NCBI GenBank assembly: GCA_016869975.1
Contig: VGCZ01000016.1
Span: forward strand, 1-64,000
Source of the DNA: Alphaproteobacteria bacterium
GTDB taxonomy: Bacteria; Pseudomonadota; Alphaproteobacteria; Reyranellales; Reyranellaceae
DNA length: 64,000 bases
Direction: 5' to 3'
Shown: positions 18,209 to 26,872 of the stretch, piece by piece
Layout of the letters: every line of letters starts with the position of its first letter
Position numbering within the stretch: position 1 is the first letter of the stretch
The notes under the pieces: generated by a model
The model's input: the letters and a program-made list of their open reading frames with translations, nothing else
Told to the model about the DNA's origin: nothing
Databases searched by the model: none
Translations under genes and position numbers: made by a program

Positions 18209-19189
18209 CTATTGGCAGGGCGCGGCGCCCGTCTCGACGAAGCTGAAGAGACATGCGCCAAACGTTCGGTCGAAGACAACGGCGGCCCCGGCGCCGTGGC
18301 CGGTGAAATTTTGCGGCTGGTCGATGACGAGGTGGCTCACCCCGTTGCGGGTCAGCACCGCCTTGGCGTCCGCGCCCCGGCCACCGACGTCATAGGTGTC
18401 ACCGGCGAACAGCACGACGGCGACGCGTGGGCCGGGCCTCACGCCGCCGATGATCTGTTGCCAGGCCGACCGCGCGATGCTCACGTCGTTCATCCGCTGC
18501 GTCTCGCCGTGATGCGCGGGCGCCACGGCGATCACGCCATCGACCGCCGCGCCACGCGCCAGGGCGGCGATCGAGACCCAGCCGCCGGCGGATTGGCCCG
18601 CCAGCACGATGCGCCGATAGCCCATCTGCCTGGCCTGATTGACCGCGGCCGCGAGCGATGTGGCGTCGCCCGCCCAGTCATTGATGTATTGCCGATCAAA
18701 GCGATACAGGTCGTAACCGGCGGCGACGAAGCGGCCGACATAGGGCTGCGCCGGCGATTGCGTGGAGTCCGAGCCCTGGCGGTAGCCGTGGCTCCAGACC
18801 ACGAGGCCGCTCGCCGATCGCGGCCCGCGCATCGCGACATAGGGGTGCGGCCGCAGCCGACCGATATCGGCCGCCGCGGGATCGCGCGACGGCACGGCGA
18901 CCTGCCAGTCGCGGCCGTTGAGCACCACGTTGTTGACGGCGTAGAGCGTGCAGGGCTTGTCGGCGTTGTTGCGGGCGCAGCCCCCCAGCGCATCGGCGAT
19001 CACCTTGTCGAGCGATGCCCCGCCGCTCAGCCAGCGAAAGGCGGCGCTGCCAGTGCCGACCGCGAAGGCGCGATGCGGCGTTGCGGCCTCATAGGCGCGA
19101 TAGCTTTCGGCTTGTCGGCCAGTCAGCGGCTGCTGCGCCAGGGCGGGACAGGAAAGCGCCAACCCCAGCGCGGCAACCAATCGCCCCAT
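18209..19189 (-). CDS. exported alpha/beta hydrolase
   Basis: The 326-residue protein has a signal peptide (MGRLVAALGLALSCPALAQQ) and an alpha/beta-hydrolase core: WSHGYRQGSDS as oxyanion region, GQSAGGW with the nucleophile Ser near residue 195, an acid candidate in FAGDTYDVGG and a His in FTGHGAG. It resembles dienelactone-hydrolase-type or prolyl-oligopeptidase-type esterases acting in the periplasm. It starts three bases after the infC stop and may be co-transcribed with infC, an unusual companion. Substrate unknown. Confidence 0.8.
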   Translation of the reverse strand: MGRLVAALGLALSCPALAQQPLTGRQAESYRAYEAATPHRAFAVGTGSAAFRWLSGGASLDKVIADALGGCARNNADKPCTLYAVNNVVLNGRDWQVAVPSRDPAAADIGRLRPHPYVAMRGPRSASGLVVWSHGYRQGSDSTQSPAQPYVGRFVAAGYDLYRFDRQYINDWAGDATSLAAAVNQARQMGYRRIVLAGQSAGGWVSIAALARGAAVDGVIAVAPAHHGETQRMNDVSIARSAWQQIIGGVRPGPRVAVVLFAGDTYDVGGRGADAKAVLTRNGVSHLVIDQPQNFTGHGAGAAVVFDRTFGACLFSFVETGAAPCQ

Positions 19190-19191
19190 GG

Positions 19192-19728
19192 CTATTTGGT
19201 GGTCAGCACCATCACCATCTGTCGTCCTTCGAGCCGGGGATAGGTCTCGATCTTCGACAGATCGGCGAGCTCGTCGCGCACGCGCTCGAGCACCTTCACG
19301 CCGAGATCCTGGTGCGCCATCTCGCGGCCGCGGAAGCGTAGCGTGACCTTGACCTTGTCGCCTTCCTCGAGGAAGCCGCGCATCTGGCGCATCTTGACGT
19401 CATAGTCGTGGTCGTCGATGCCGGGGCGGAGCTTGATCTCCTTGACCTCGATCACCTTCTGCTTCTTGCGCGCCTCGTTGGCCTTCTTCTGCGCTTCGTA
19501 CTTGTACTTGCCGTAGTCGCCGATCTTGCACACCGGCGGATCGGCGTTGGGCGAGATCTCGATCAGGTCGAGACCGGCTTCGACCGCCATCTCCTCGGCC
19601 TCGCGGACGTCGAGGACGCCCACCATCTCGCCGAGCTCGTTGATCAGGCGGACCCGCTGGGCCCGGATTTCGCGGTTCACGCGCGGCCCGTCACGGGTGG
19701 GCGCGGATTGTTGCATCGGCCTGGCTAT
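19192..19728 (-). CDS. infC: translation initiation factor IF-3, probable ATA start
   Basis: The protein carries the IF3 N-domain ([20 protein letters not shown]), the linker ([20 protein letters not shown]) and the C-domain ([18 protein letters not shown]). From ATA at 19728 it has 178 residues and starts (M)[14 protein letters not shown], like alphaproteobacterial IF3 proteins that begin MARP or similar. GGAG lies eight bases upstream of this ATA, whereas the ATG at 19716 has no ribosome site at usable distance. A rare start codon fits the known IF3 autocontrol (AUU in E. coli). It follows thrS by about 70 bases. Confidence 0.9.
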   Translation of the reverse strand: MARPMQQSAPTRDGPRVNREIRAQRVRLINELGEMVGVLDVREAEEMAVEAGLDLIEISPNADPPVCKIGDYGKYKYEAQKKANEARKKQKVIEVKEIKLRPGIDDHDYDVKMRQMRGFLEEGDKVKVTLRFRGREMAHQDLGVKVLERVRDELADLSKIETYPRLEGRQMVMVLTTK

Positions 19729-19797
19729 CGCTGCATCTCCATCGTTGGTCGCCGCCGGTGGTCGGTCACCGGCGGCTCATAGCATAGCACACGCCCG

Positions 19798-21741
19798 CTA
19801 CTGCGGCGCGCGCGCTTCCTCCTTCAATCTATGGACGGCATCCGCCAGCGCAAGGGTTTCCTGCCGATCGCTGCCCAGTCGGCGGATCGACACCGTGCGG
19901 CCCTCGACGTCGCGATTGCCGACGGCGAGCAGCACCGGCGTCTTGGCCAGGGAGTGCTCGCGGACCTTGTAGTTGATCTTCTCGTTGCGCAGATCGGTCT
20001 CGACCCGTAACCCGGCTTCCGCGAGCGCGGCTTCGACCTCCTTGGCATATCCATCGGCGTCGCTGACGATCGTGCATACCACCGCTTGCGTCGGCGCCAT
20101 CCAGAGGGGGAAGCGGCCGGCGTAGTTCTCGATCAGGATGCCGATCATGCGCTCCATCGAGCCGAAGATGGCGCGATGCAGCATGACGGGACGATGTCGG
20201 GCACCGTCCTCGCCGACATAGGACGCGTCGAGCCGCTCCGGCAGGACGAAATCGACCTGCAGGGTACCGCACTGCCAGTCACGGCCAATGGCATCGCGCA
20301 GCACGAACTCCAGCTTGGGGCCGTAGAACGCGCCTTCGCCAGGGTTGAGGATCAGTTCGATGCCGGCCGCCTTCGACGCCTCACGCAGCGCCGACTCGGC
20401 CTGGTCCCAGACCGCGTCGCTGCCGGCGCGCACCGGCGGGCGATCGGAGAACTTCACGAAGAAATCGGGGAAGCCGACGTCGCGATAGATGCCGCGCAGC
20501 AGGTCGCAGAAGCGGACTGTCTCTTCGGCGATCTGCTTCTCGGTGCAGAAGATGTGGGCGTCGTCCTGCGTGAAGTTGCGCACGCGCATGATGCCGTGCA
20601 GCGCGCCGGCCGGCTCGAAGCGATGGCACGAGCCGAACTCGGCCAGACGCAGCGGCAGGTCGCGATAGCTCTTCAGGCGCTGATTGAAGATCTGCACGTG
20701 GCACGGGCAGTTCATCGGCTTGAGCGCGAAAATGCGCTCGGCCGGGTTGGCCACGTAGTCGCGCAGACCCTCCTCGTTCTCCGAGATGTACATGTTCTCG
20801 CGGAACTTCTCCCAGTGGCCGGAGGCCTCCCAGAGACGGCGATCGACGAGCTGCGGAGTCTTGACCTCGACATAGCCGCCGGCGTCGAGACGACGGCGCA
20901 GGAAGGCTTCGAGCGTGCGCCACAGCTGCCAGCCCTTGGGATGCCAGAACACCATGCCGGCGGCCTCTTCCTGCTGATGGAATAGACTCATCTCCTTGCC
21001 GATGCGGCGATGGTCGCGCTTCTCGGCCTCCTCGAGTTGCGTCAGATACGCCTTCAGCTCCTTGTCGCTGAAGAAGATCGTGCCGTAGATGCGCTGCAGC
21101 TGGGCGTTCTTGGCATCGCCGCGCCAATAGGCGCCAGACACGCGCATCAGCTTGAAGGCCTTGCCGAGCTTGCCCGTCGAGGGCAGATGCGGGCCCTTGC
21201 ACATGTCCTGCCATGTGCCCTGGCGATAGACCGTGATCTCCTCGCCCGCCGGCAGCTCGTCGGACCACTGGGCCTTGAAGCTCTCGCCGTGGTCGATGAA
21301 GAACTTCTTCAGCTTGGCGCGGTCCCAGACCTCGCGCTCGATCGGCAGGTCGCGGTCGACGATCTCCGCCATCCGCTTCTCGATCTTCTCGAAGTCCTCG
21401 GGCGTGAACGGCTCGGCGCGCGCGAAGTCGTAATAGAAGCCGCTCTCCGTCGCCGGACCGAAGGTGATCTGCGTGCCGGGAAAGAGCTCCTGCACCGCCT
21501 GGGCCAGCACATGGGCGGCGTCGTGGCGCAGCAATTCCAGCGCGTCGGGGTCCTTGGCCGTGACGATGGCGACTTTGGCGTCACGCTCGATCGGGCGGGC
21601 GAGATCGCGCATCTCGCCATCGACCTTCACCGCCAGCGCCGCCTTGGCGAGGCCAGGTCCGATGCTGGTGGCGAATTCGGCGCCCGTAATGGGCTTGTCG
21701 AACGACCTGACACTGCCGTCAGGCAAAGAGAGATTGATCAT
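19798..21741 (-). CDS. thrS: threonyl-tRNA synthetase
   Basis: The 647-residue enzyme has a TGS domain (residues 1-62), the editing domain with [11 protein letters not shown] and [10 protein letters not shown] supplying the zinc-type ligands, class II motif 2 ([11 protein letters not shown] region) and motif 3 ([18 protein letters not shown]), and a C-terminal anticodon-binding domain. Length and order are complete. It charges tRNA-Thr and edits Ser-tRNA-Thr. It is followed by infC, the usual order. The 257 bases upstream (21742-21998) hold GC-rich inverted segments but no gene. Confidence 0.98.
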   Translation of the reverse strand: MINLSLPDGSVRSFDKPITGAEFATSIGPGLAKAALAVKVDGEMRDLARPIERDAKVAIVTAKDPDALELLRHDAAHVLAQAVQELFPGTQITFGPATESGFYYDFARAEPFTPEDFEKIEKRMAEIVDRDLPIEREVWDRAKLKKFFIDHGESFKAQWSDELPAGEEITVYRQGTWQDMCKGPHLPSTGKLGKAFKLMRVSGAYWRGDAKNAQLQRIYGTIFFSDKELKAYLTQLEEAEKRDHRRIGKEMSLFHQQEEAAGMVFWHPKGWQLWRTLEAFLRRRLDAGGYVEVKTPQLVDRRLWEASGHWEKFRENMYISENEEGLRDYVANPAERIFALKPMNCPCHVQIFNQRLKSYRDLPLRLAEFGSCHRFEPAGALHGIMRVRNFTQDDAHIFCTEKQIAEETVRFCDLLRGIYRDVGFPDFFVKFSDRPPVRAGSDAVWDQAESALREASKAAGIELILNPGEGAFYGPKLEFVLRDAIGRDWQCGTLQVDFVLPERLDASYVGEDGARHRPVMLHRAIFGSMERMIGILIENYAGRFPLWMAPTQAVVCTIVSDADGYAKEVEAALAEAGLRVETDLRNEKINYKVREHSLAKTPVLLAVGNRDVEGRTVSIRRLGSDRQETLALADAVHRLKEEARAPQ

Positions 21742-21998
21742 GGGATGAGACTCGGGAACGGGAGGCCAGGAGAGGGCGCGCCCGACGGCGCTGCCCCTGA
21801 TACGCGCGGCGCCCTCAAAGGCGCTCGCGCCAGGCCGGTAATCCTTTCGGACGTGCGAAAGGGCCCGGCCGCCTCAAGTTCGGACGGTCGACGTTCGACG
21901 GTGCGCACCCCTGAGGCGCGCGATCGGTCGGTCGTGGTCGATCATGGCCATGGAGGTACTGATGGGCCGTTGCGCTGTCAAGGTGTCGCGGGCCGGTC

Positions 21999-22652
21999 TC
22001 AGCGATAGATCAGGCAGCCGCGCGCCTCGAGATCGGCGAACCAGGCCGGCGGCTCGAGCGTCGTCACCCAGCGCAGGTCGAGCTTTTCCAGCCGCTCCAG
22101 ATCGGCGATCGCGGCCGGCAGACTGGTCAACGGATTGCCGCGCAGATCGAGTTGCCGCAATGCCCGCAGCCCGCCGATCGCGTCCGGCAACGACGTCAGC
22201 GCGTTGTTGCGCAGGTGCAGCTCGCGCAGCCGGGACAAGCGGTCGATCGATTCGGGCAACGATGTCAGGTGATTGTCGGTCGCCCGCAACTCGACCAGGC
22301 CGGCCATGCGTGTCACGGCTTCGGGCAGCGCGTCGAACGCGTTTTCGCCGATGTTGAGGTAGCGCAACCGGGTCAGGCGGCCGAGCGACGAGGGCAGGGC
22401 AATCAGGCGATTGTCGTGGAGGTAGAGGAAGTCGGCCAGGCCATCGAGATCGCCGAGCGTGTCCGGGACGGCGGTCAGCCTGTTGTGCCCGAGATCGAGC
22501 ATGCGCAGTCGCTTGAGACGGCCGATGCCGGCTGACACCTCGGACAGCTCGTTCTCCGACAGGACCAGGGTTTCGAGGTCGGTGCGGGTCCATACCGACG
22601 CAGGCACTTCGCGAAGACCCTGCTTGCGCAGCGACAGATGCGCGTCGGTCAT
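21999..22652 (-). CDS. leucine-rich repeat protein
   Basis: The 217-residue protein is almost entirely LRR units of 23 residues with the pattern LxxLxxLxLxxNxLxxLPxxI. About eight repeats are visible, for example LRMLDLGHNRLTAVPDTLGD and LRELHLRNNALTSLPDAIGG. There is no signal peptide or membrane segment, so a cytoplasmic binding scaffold is likely. It ends with a short cap (PPAWFADLEARGCLIYR). The stop of the upstream lipoprotein gene lies one base from its start. Partner unknown. Confidence 0.88.
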   Translation of the reverse strand: MTDAHLSLRKQGLREVPASVWTRTDLETLVLSENELSEVSAGIGRLKRLRMLDLGHNRLTAVPDTLGDLDGLADFLYLHDNRLIALPSSLGRLTRLRYLNIGENAFDALPEAVTRMAGLVELRATDNHLTSLPESIDRLSRLRELHLRNNALTSLPDAIGGLRALRQLDLRGNPLTSLPAAIADLERLEKLDLRWVTTLEPPAWFADLEARGCLIYR

Positions 22653-22653
22653 G

Positions 22654-23103
22654 TCACTCTATGGCAGGCCGCAAGCGTTTGCCGCCCAGCACCGACTTGC
22701 GTCCGACCGCGTCACCGGGAACGAACACCCGGCAGCGCGGCTGGATGAAGCCCATCTGGATCGCGACCTCGACAAAACGCACCTCGCCGGCTGCGACGTC
22801 GACCGACATCTTGCCGGTGTTCTCGGCGTGACAGGCGATCTCGTGGCTGCCGGGCGTCACTTCGAGTCTGTACCACGTGTCGCTGCCGAGCGAGCCGATC
22901 ATGCGGCCGTCGATCGAGGTCGGCAGGACCACGGCGAAGCCGAAAGGCGATTCGCGATAGACATAGAGGACACCGCGTTCGAGCACTGGCTCGAAACGCT
23001 TGCCCGCGGCGTTCTCCGCCTCGTCCATCCTCGGCAAGGTCGCGCAGGCGCTCAGCGCCAGAGCGATCAGGCTCACCCGCGTCAGCGCGGCGATCACTCT
23101 CAT
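22654..23103 (-). CDS. lipoprotein, DUF2846-like
   Basis: The 149-residue protein has a lipoprotein signal (SLIALALSACATL, lipobox LSAC with Cys20). The mature domain has VLYVYRESPFGFAVVLPTSI, DGRMIGSLGSDTWYRLEVTP and GSHEIACHAEN, which fits the DUF2846 beta-sandwich family of cell-envelope proteins. It probably sits on the periplasmic face of a membrane. It is immediately followed by the LRR gene and preceded 12 bases away by a glycosyltransferase gene. Function unknown. Confidence 0.78.
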   Translation of the reverse strand: MRVIAALTRVSLIALALSACATLPRMDEAENAAGKRFEPVLERGVLYVYRESPFGFAVVLPTSIDGRMIGSLGSDTWYRLEVTPGSHEIACHAENTGKMSVDVAAGEVRFVEVAIQMGFIQPRCRVFVPGDAVGRKSVLGGKRLRPAIE

Positions 23104-23115
23104 TTCTCGCCCTCT

Positions 23116-24312
23116 TCAGGCCGGTTTCGGTGCCGTTTGTGCCATCATCTCCGCGTAGAGCGCCAGCGTCTCGCGTGTCATGCGCTCGACGGTGAAGCGC
23201 TCCAGGATGTGGGCGCGGGCGCGGGTGCCCAACGCCACGCGATCGGCTTCGCTGAGCGATAGCGCCCGTTCGAGGCTGCGGGCGAGGGCGGCGGGCATGC
23301 CCGGCGGCGCGCTCCAGCCGGTGACGCTGGCGACCATCGCTTCGACGGCGCCGCCGGCGGCGTCGCAGACCGCCGGCCGGCCCATCGCCTGGGCCTCGGC
23401 GATGACGCGGCTGAAGCCTTCCCCGTCGCCGCCGGCGACCACGACATCGGCCAGCATGTAGGCCGCCGGCATGTCCTCGCAGTAGGGCGCGATCGCGGCG
23501 CGGCCGCCCAGGCCCTTGGCCTCGATCAGCGCCTGCAGGCGACGCTCATAGGCGGTGGCCGGCGTTTCGGCGCCGAGGAACAGGCAATGGACGTCGTCGC
23601 GATTGAGCTCGCTGAGCGCCTCGACCAGCCGCGCCTGGCCGCGATCCGCGGTCAGGCGCGCCGGAAACAGCACGATGCGGCGGTCGTCGGGCAGGCGCCA
23701 TTGCGTCGCCAGGCGGATGACGCGGTCGGGCCGCATCGTGGTCGGGTCGAAGCGGTCGAGATGGATGCCCGGGCGGATCAGCGTCAGCCGCGCCTCGGGC
23801 ACGTGGTGGCGCTGGCGCAGATCGTGCGCGACGTGGTCGGAGACGGCGATGACGCGATCGGCGGCCGCCTGCGCCGCCTCGAGCCAGCGCCGCGACCAGC
23901 CTCCGGTGCCGCCGGGCGCGTGTGCCGTGGCGACGAAGCGTTTGCCATGCTCGCGCGCCAGCCGCCGCGCCATCCAGGCCGTCGCCGGCGAGCGCGCGTG
24001 GACGATGTCGACGTCCTGGCTGGCGATCGCCTCGCGCAGGCGGCGCAGGCCGCCATAGGCGCCGACCAGGCCGTCGGCGCCGAGCGCCACGTCGAGATGG
24101 ACGATCTTCAATCGTCGCAATTCGCCGGCCATCGCCTGTCCGGAGCCGGCGATCAGCGCCTTGCCGCCCGACGCGACCAGCGCCGCGGCGGTGTCGATCG
24201 CCGCGCGCGCGACGCCGCCGCGGTCGAGCGCCGGCACGAGCTGCAACACGGCGGGCGGATGGCTCGCCGATCCGATAGGGGAGATGCTAGGAACGTCCTG
24301 CACGACCATCAC
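23116..24312 (-). CDS. glycosyltransferase family 4 protein
   Basis: The 398-residue GT-B protein has an N-terminal donor-side loop (VPALDRGGVARAAIDTA), SPATAWMARRLAREHGKRFV, then a C-terminal Rossmann domain with RIVLFPARLTADRGQ (the usual GR-x-x-x-KG region in altered form) and the nucleotide-sugar motif GGDGEGFSRVIAEAQAMGRP containing the E-x7-E signature. It likely transfers a sugar from an NDP-sugar in envelope polysaccharide synthesis. The start is GTG 24312 or the next ATG at 24309. Acceptor unknown. Confidence 0.88.
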   Translation of the reverse strand: MMVVQDVPSISPIGSASHPPAVLQLVPALDRGGVARAAIDTAAALVASGGKALIAGSGQAMAGELRRLKIVHLDVALGADGLVGAYGGLRRLREAIASQDVDIVHARSPATAWMARRLAREHGKRFVATAHAPGGTGGWSRRWLEAAQAAADRVIAVSDHVAHDLRQRHHVPEARLTLIRPGIHLDRFDPTTMRPDRVIRLATQWRLPDDRRIVLFPARLTADRGQARLVEALSELNRDDVHCLFLGAETPATAYERRLQALIEAKGLGGRAAIAPYCEDMPAAYMLADVVVAGGDGEGFSRVIAEAQAMGRPAVCDAAGGAVEAMVASVTGWSAPPGMPAALARSLERALSLSEADRVALGTRARAHILERFTVERMTRETLALYAEMMAQTAPKPA

Positions 24313-24328
24313 TTGAAAGAATGACGCC

Positions 24329-25096
24329 GTGACGACAGGTAGCGACCATGCGCGGACACTAACACGGGCCGACGGTGCGACAATCGCCTACCACGTCGTC
24401 GACGGTCGGTTGCCCACAGTGGTTTTCTTCGGCGGCTTCCGCTCCGACATGACCGGCACCAAGGCGATGGCGCTCGATTCCTGGGCGCGGCGCGTCGGCC
24501 AGTCCTATGTGCGCTTCGACTACTCCGGTCACGGCCAGTCGGGTGGCGCGTTCACCGATGGCACGATCGGCCTGTGGCTCGAGGACGCGCTGGCGGTGAT
24601 CGAGACGACGGCGCGCGACAAGCTCGTGCTGATCGGCTCGAGCATGGGCGGCTGGCTGTCGCTGCTGGCGGCCAAGCGCCTGGGCGCGCGCGTCGCGGGC
24701 TGGATCGGCATCGCCGCCGCGCCGGATTTCACCGAGAAGCTACTGCTGGCCAACCTCTCGCCCGCCGACCGCGCGACATTGGAGCGCGACGGCCGCCTGG
24801 TGCGCCCCAGCCAGTACTCGCCCGAACCCACCATCCTCACGCGCAAGCTGATCGAGGAGGGGCGTAACCATCTGGTACTCACCGTGCCGCTGAAGCTCGA
24901 CTGCCCGGTGCATCTCTTCCACGGCATGAAGGATCCCGACGTACCGTGGGCGCTCTCGCAGCGCCTGCTCGAGCACATCGAGTCACCCGACATCGCCTTC
25001 ACGTTGACCAAGGACGGCGACCACCGCCTCTCGACGCCGCCCGATATCGACCGCCTGCTCGCGGTCGTCGAGGCGATGTGCCGGCGGGTCTCATAA
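24329..25096 (+). CDS. alpha/beta hydrolase
   Basis: The 255-residue hydrolase has VVFFGGFRSDM as oxyanion strand, DYSGHGQSGGAF, the nucleophile elbow GSSMGGW (Ser near residue 110), the acid in HGMKDPDVPW and the catalytic His in KDGDHRLS near residue 235. No signal peptide was seen, so it acts in the cytoplasm. It resembles small serine hydrolases such as ABHD10/acyl esterases. The start is a GTG. It is divergent from the glycosyltransferase and convergent with the epimerase gene. Confidence 0.88.
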   Translation: MTTGSDHARTLTRADGATIAYHVVDGRLPTVVFFGGFRSDMTGTKAMALDSWARRVGQSYVRFDYSGHGQSGGAFTDGTIGLWLEDALAVIETTARDKLVLIGSSMGGWLSLLAAKRLGARVAGWIGIAAAPDFTEKLLLANLSPADRATLERDGRLVRPSQYSPEPTILTRKLIEEGRNHLVLTVPLKLDCPVHLFHGMKDPDVPWALSQRLLEHIESPDIAFTLTKDGDHRLSTPPDIDRLLAVVEAMCRRVS

Positions 25097-25100
25097 GGTC

Positions 25101-25126
25101 TTACCTTCCCCCGGAGGGGGAAGGTA
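25101..25126. terminator. perfect palindrome between convergent genes (family A variant)
   Basis: TTACCTTCCCCC, GGA, GGGGGAAGGTAA form a 12-arm near-perfect hairpin between two convergent stops at 25096 and 25130. It can fold in both transcripts. There is no T-run, so a terminator role is inferred from position only. Confidence 0.5.
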
Positions 25127-25129
25127 ACG

Positions 25130-26005
25130 CTACGTGGTCCACTTCAAAATCGCGCGCAGGCCTTCGCGGTAGGTGGGATAGGCCAGGCGCACGCCGAGCT
25201 CATCCTTGATCCGCGCGTTCCGCACGCGTCGGCTGTCGGCGTAGAACGAGCGCGCCATCGGGCTCATCGTGGAGGCGATCTGGTCGTAGGGAATCGTCGG
25301 CGGCACGGGCTGGCCGAGCAGCGCGAAGGCGTATGCGATCACGTCGGCGCTGGACGCCGGCTCGTCGTCGGCGACGTTGTAGATCGCGCCGCCGCGCGGC
25401 CGGTCGATCGAGGCCTGGAGCGTCGCGGCGATATCCTCGACATGGATGCGCGAGAAGACCTGGCCGGGCTTCTCGACGCGCCGCGCGGTGCCCGATCGCA
25501 CCTGCTCGATGGCGCTGCGGCCCGGGCCGTAGATACCGGGCAGGCGGAAGATGTGAACCGGCGCGCCGTGGCGCCGCCACAATCCCAGCCATTGTTGCTC
25601 GGCGAGCACGCGGCGCTGCGAGCGATCGTTGGATGGCGACAGGGGCGAGGTCTCGTCGACCCAGCCGCCGCCGGTGTCGCCGTAGACGCCGGTGGTCGAG
25701 AGGTAGCCGATCCAGGCGAGCGCGCCGGCATGGGCGTCGAACCAGTCGCGATGCAGGCGCCAGGCCGGATCGCCGTCGGCGTCAGGGGGAATCGAGGACA
25801 GCACATGGCTGACACCGGCGAACGATTCCGCGGCCAGAGGCCGTTGCCCGTCGAAGATCAGCGGCTCGACGCCGGCCTCGCGCAACACCGCCGCGCCTTC
25901 GGGCGTGCGGCATGTGCCGACGATGGCGAAGCCGGCTCGCCGCAGGCGCTCGGCGAGATAGCGCGCGCTGTAGCCCAGCCCGAAGCACAGGAGGCGATGC
26001 GTCAT
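25130..26005 (-). CDS. NAD(P)-dependent epimerase/reductase, YeeZ-like SDR
   Basis: The 291-residue protein has a degenerate N-terminal Rossmann motif (LLCFGLGYSARYLAERL), STTGVYGDTGGGWVDET with the short-chain Ser/Thr and Tyr, and an SDR substrate region (RLPGIYGPGRSAIEQVRSG) followed by FSRIHVEDIAATLQA. This is the atypical extended SDR group including YeeZ. It probably acts on a nucleotide-linked or small cytosolic substrate that has not been defined. It ends beside the palindrome shared with the convergent hydrolase gene. Confidence 0.85.
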   Translation of the reverse strand: MTHRLLCFGLGYSARYLAERLRRAGFAIVGTCRTPEGAAVLREAGVEPLIFDGQRPLAAESFAGVSHVLSSIPPDADGDPAWRLHRDWFDAHAGALAWIGYLSTTGVYGDTGGGWVDETSPLSPSNDRSQRRVLAEQQWLGLWRRHGAPVHIFRLPGIYGPGRSAIEQVRSGTARRVEKPGQVFSRIHVEDIAATLQASIDRPRGGAIYNVADDEPASSADVIAYAFALLGQPVPPTIPYDQIASTMSPMARSFYADSRRVRNARIKDELGVRLAYPTYREGLRAILKWTT

Positions 26006-26050
26006 GCCTCACCCTTGCCCGGCGCGTCGTCCTGGCGCAAGTGTGCGGCG

Positions 26051-26824
26051 ATGATCGTCCGAGCCCTCTCCTTGACCATCGCCCTGTCGCTCGCCGCGCC
26101 CGCTCTCGCGCAATCGCCAGGGACGGATCCGGCGCGGCGCTACAGCGCCTGCATGGCCCAGGCGCGCGCCGAGCCGGTCCGGGCGGTGAGCGCGGCGCAG
26201 CAATGGTACAAGGAGGGCGGCGGGCTGGCCGCCCGTCATTGCGCGGCGATCGCCTTCTATGGCCTGGGGCAATACGTCGAGGCCGGCACCGAGCTGGAGC
26301 GGCTGGGCCGCGAGATGACCGGCCAGAGCGCGCAGCTGCGCGCCGAGGTCTTCGCCCAGGCCGGCCAGGCCTATCAGGCGGCGCGGCTGGGCGAGAAGGC
26401 GCTGGCGATGCAGAACGCCGCCATCCTGCTCGACCCGCGCAACGCCGATATCTGGGTCGACCGCAGCATCACCTTCGCCGCCGTCTCGGCCTGGCGCGAG
26501 GCGGCCTCCGACCTGTCGCGCGCGCTCGAGCTGTCGCCCAACCGGACCGACGTGCTGGCGCTGCGCGCCGCCGCCTGGCGCAACGCGGGCGATGCGGCGA
26601 AGGCGCTCGCCGACGCCGAGGCGGCGCTGAAGCTGGAGAAGGACTATCCCGACGCGCTGCTTGAACGTGGGCTGGCGCGCCGCCTGCGCAACGACCGCGC
26701 CGGCTCCGACGCCGATCTCAGGCGGGTGATCGCGCTCGCCGGCGAGGCCAGCGAGCTGGGCAAACGCGCGAAGGACGCACTGCAGGGCACCGCGCCCGCC
26801 AAGCCGACACCGCCGAAGAGGTGA
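26051..26824 (+). CDS. exported TPR-repeat protein
   Basis: From ATG 26051 the 257-residue product has a signal peptide (MIVRALSLTIALSLAAPALA). Tetratricopeptide units follow from about residue 55 on, for example LGEKALAMQNAAILLDPRNA, WREAASDLSRALELSPNRTD and GDAAKALADAEAALKLEKDY. TPR proteins bind partner proteins; this one likely works in the periplasm. A much longer open frame extends upstream in phase but crosses the antisense epimerase gene and lacks a ribosome site, so it was rejected. Confidence 0.85.
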   Translation: MIVRALSLTIALSLAAPALAQSPGTDPARRYSACMAQARAEPVRAVSAAQQWYKEGGGLAARHCAAIAFYGLGQYVEAGTELERLGREMTGQSAQLRAEVFAQAGQAYQAARLGEKALAMQNAAILLDPRNADIWVDRSITFAAVSAWREAASDLSRALELSPNRTDVLALRAAAWRNAGDAAKALADAEAALKLEKDYPDALLERGLARRLRNDRAGSDADLRRVIALAGEASELGKRAKDALQGTAPAKPTPPKR

Positions 26825-26835
26825 CGAGCTTTCTT

Positions 26836-26867
26836 CCTCCCTCTCTCTGCGCGCGGGGAGAGGGAGT
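26836..26867. repeat. family A palindrome between convergent genes
   Basis: CCTCCCTCTCTCTGCGCGCG then GGGAGAGGGAG sits between the TPR and substrate-binding protein stops. It is an imperfect copy of the recurring palindrome. Confidence 0.55.
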
Positions 26868-26872
26868 AAGCG

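Noticed and set aside
25442-26824. 460-residue start of the TPR protein
   Set aside because: The extra 200 residues are antisense to the epimerase gene; the signal peptide starts at 26051.
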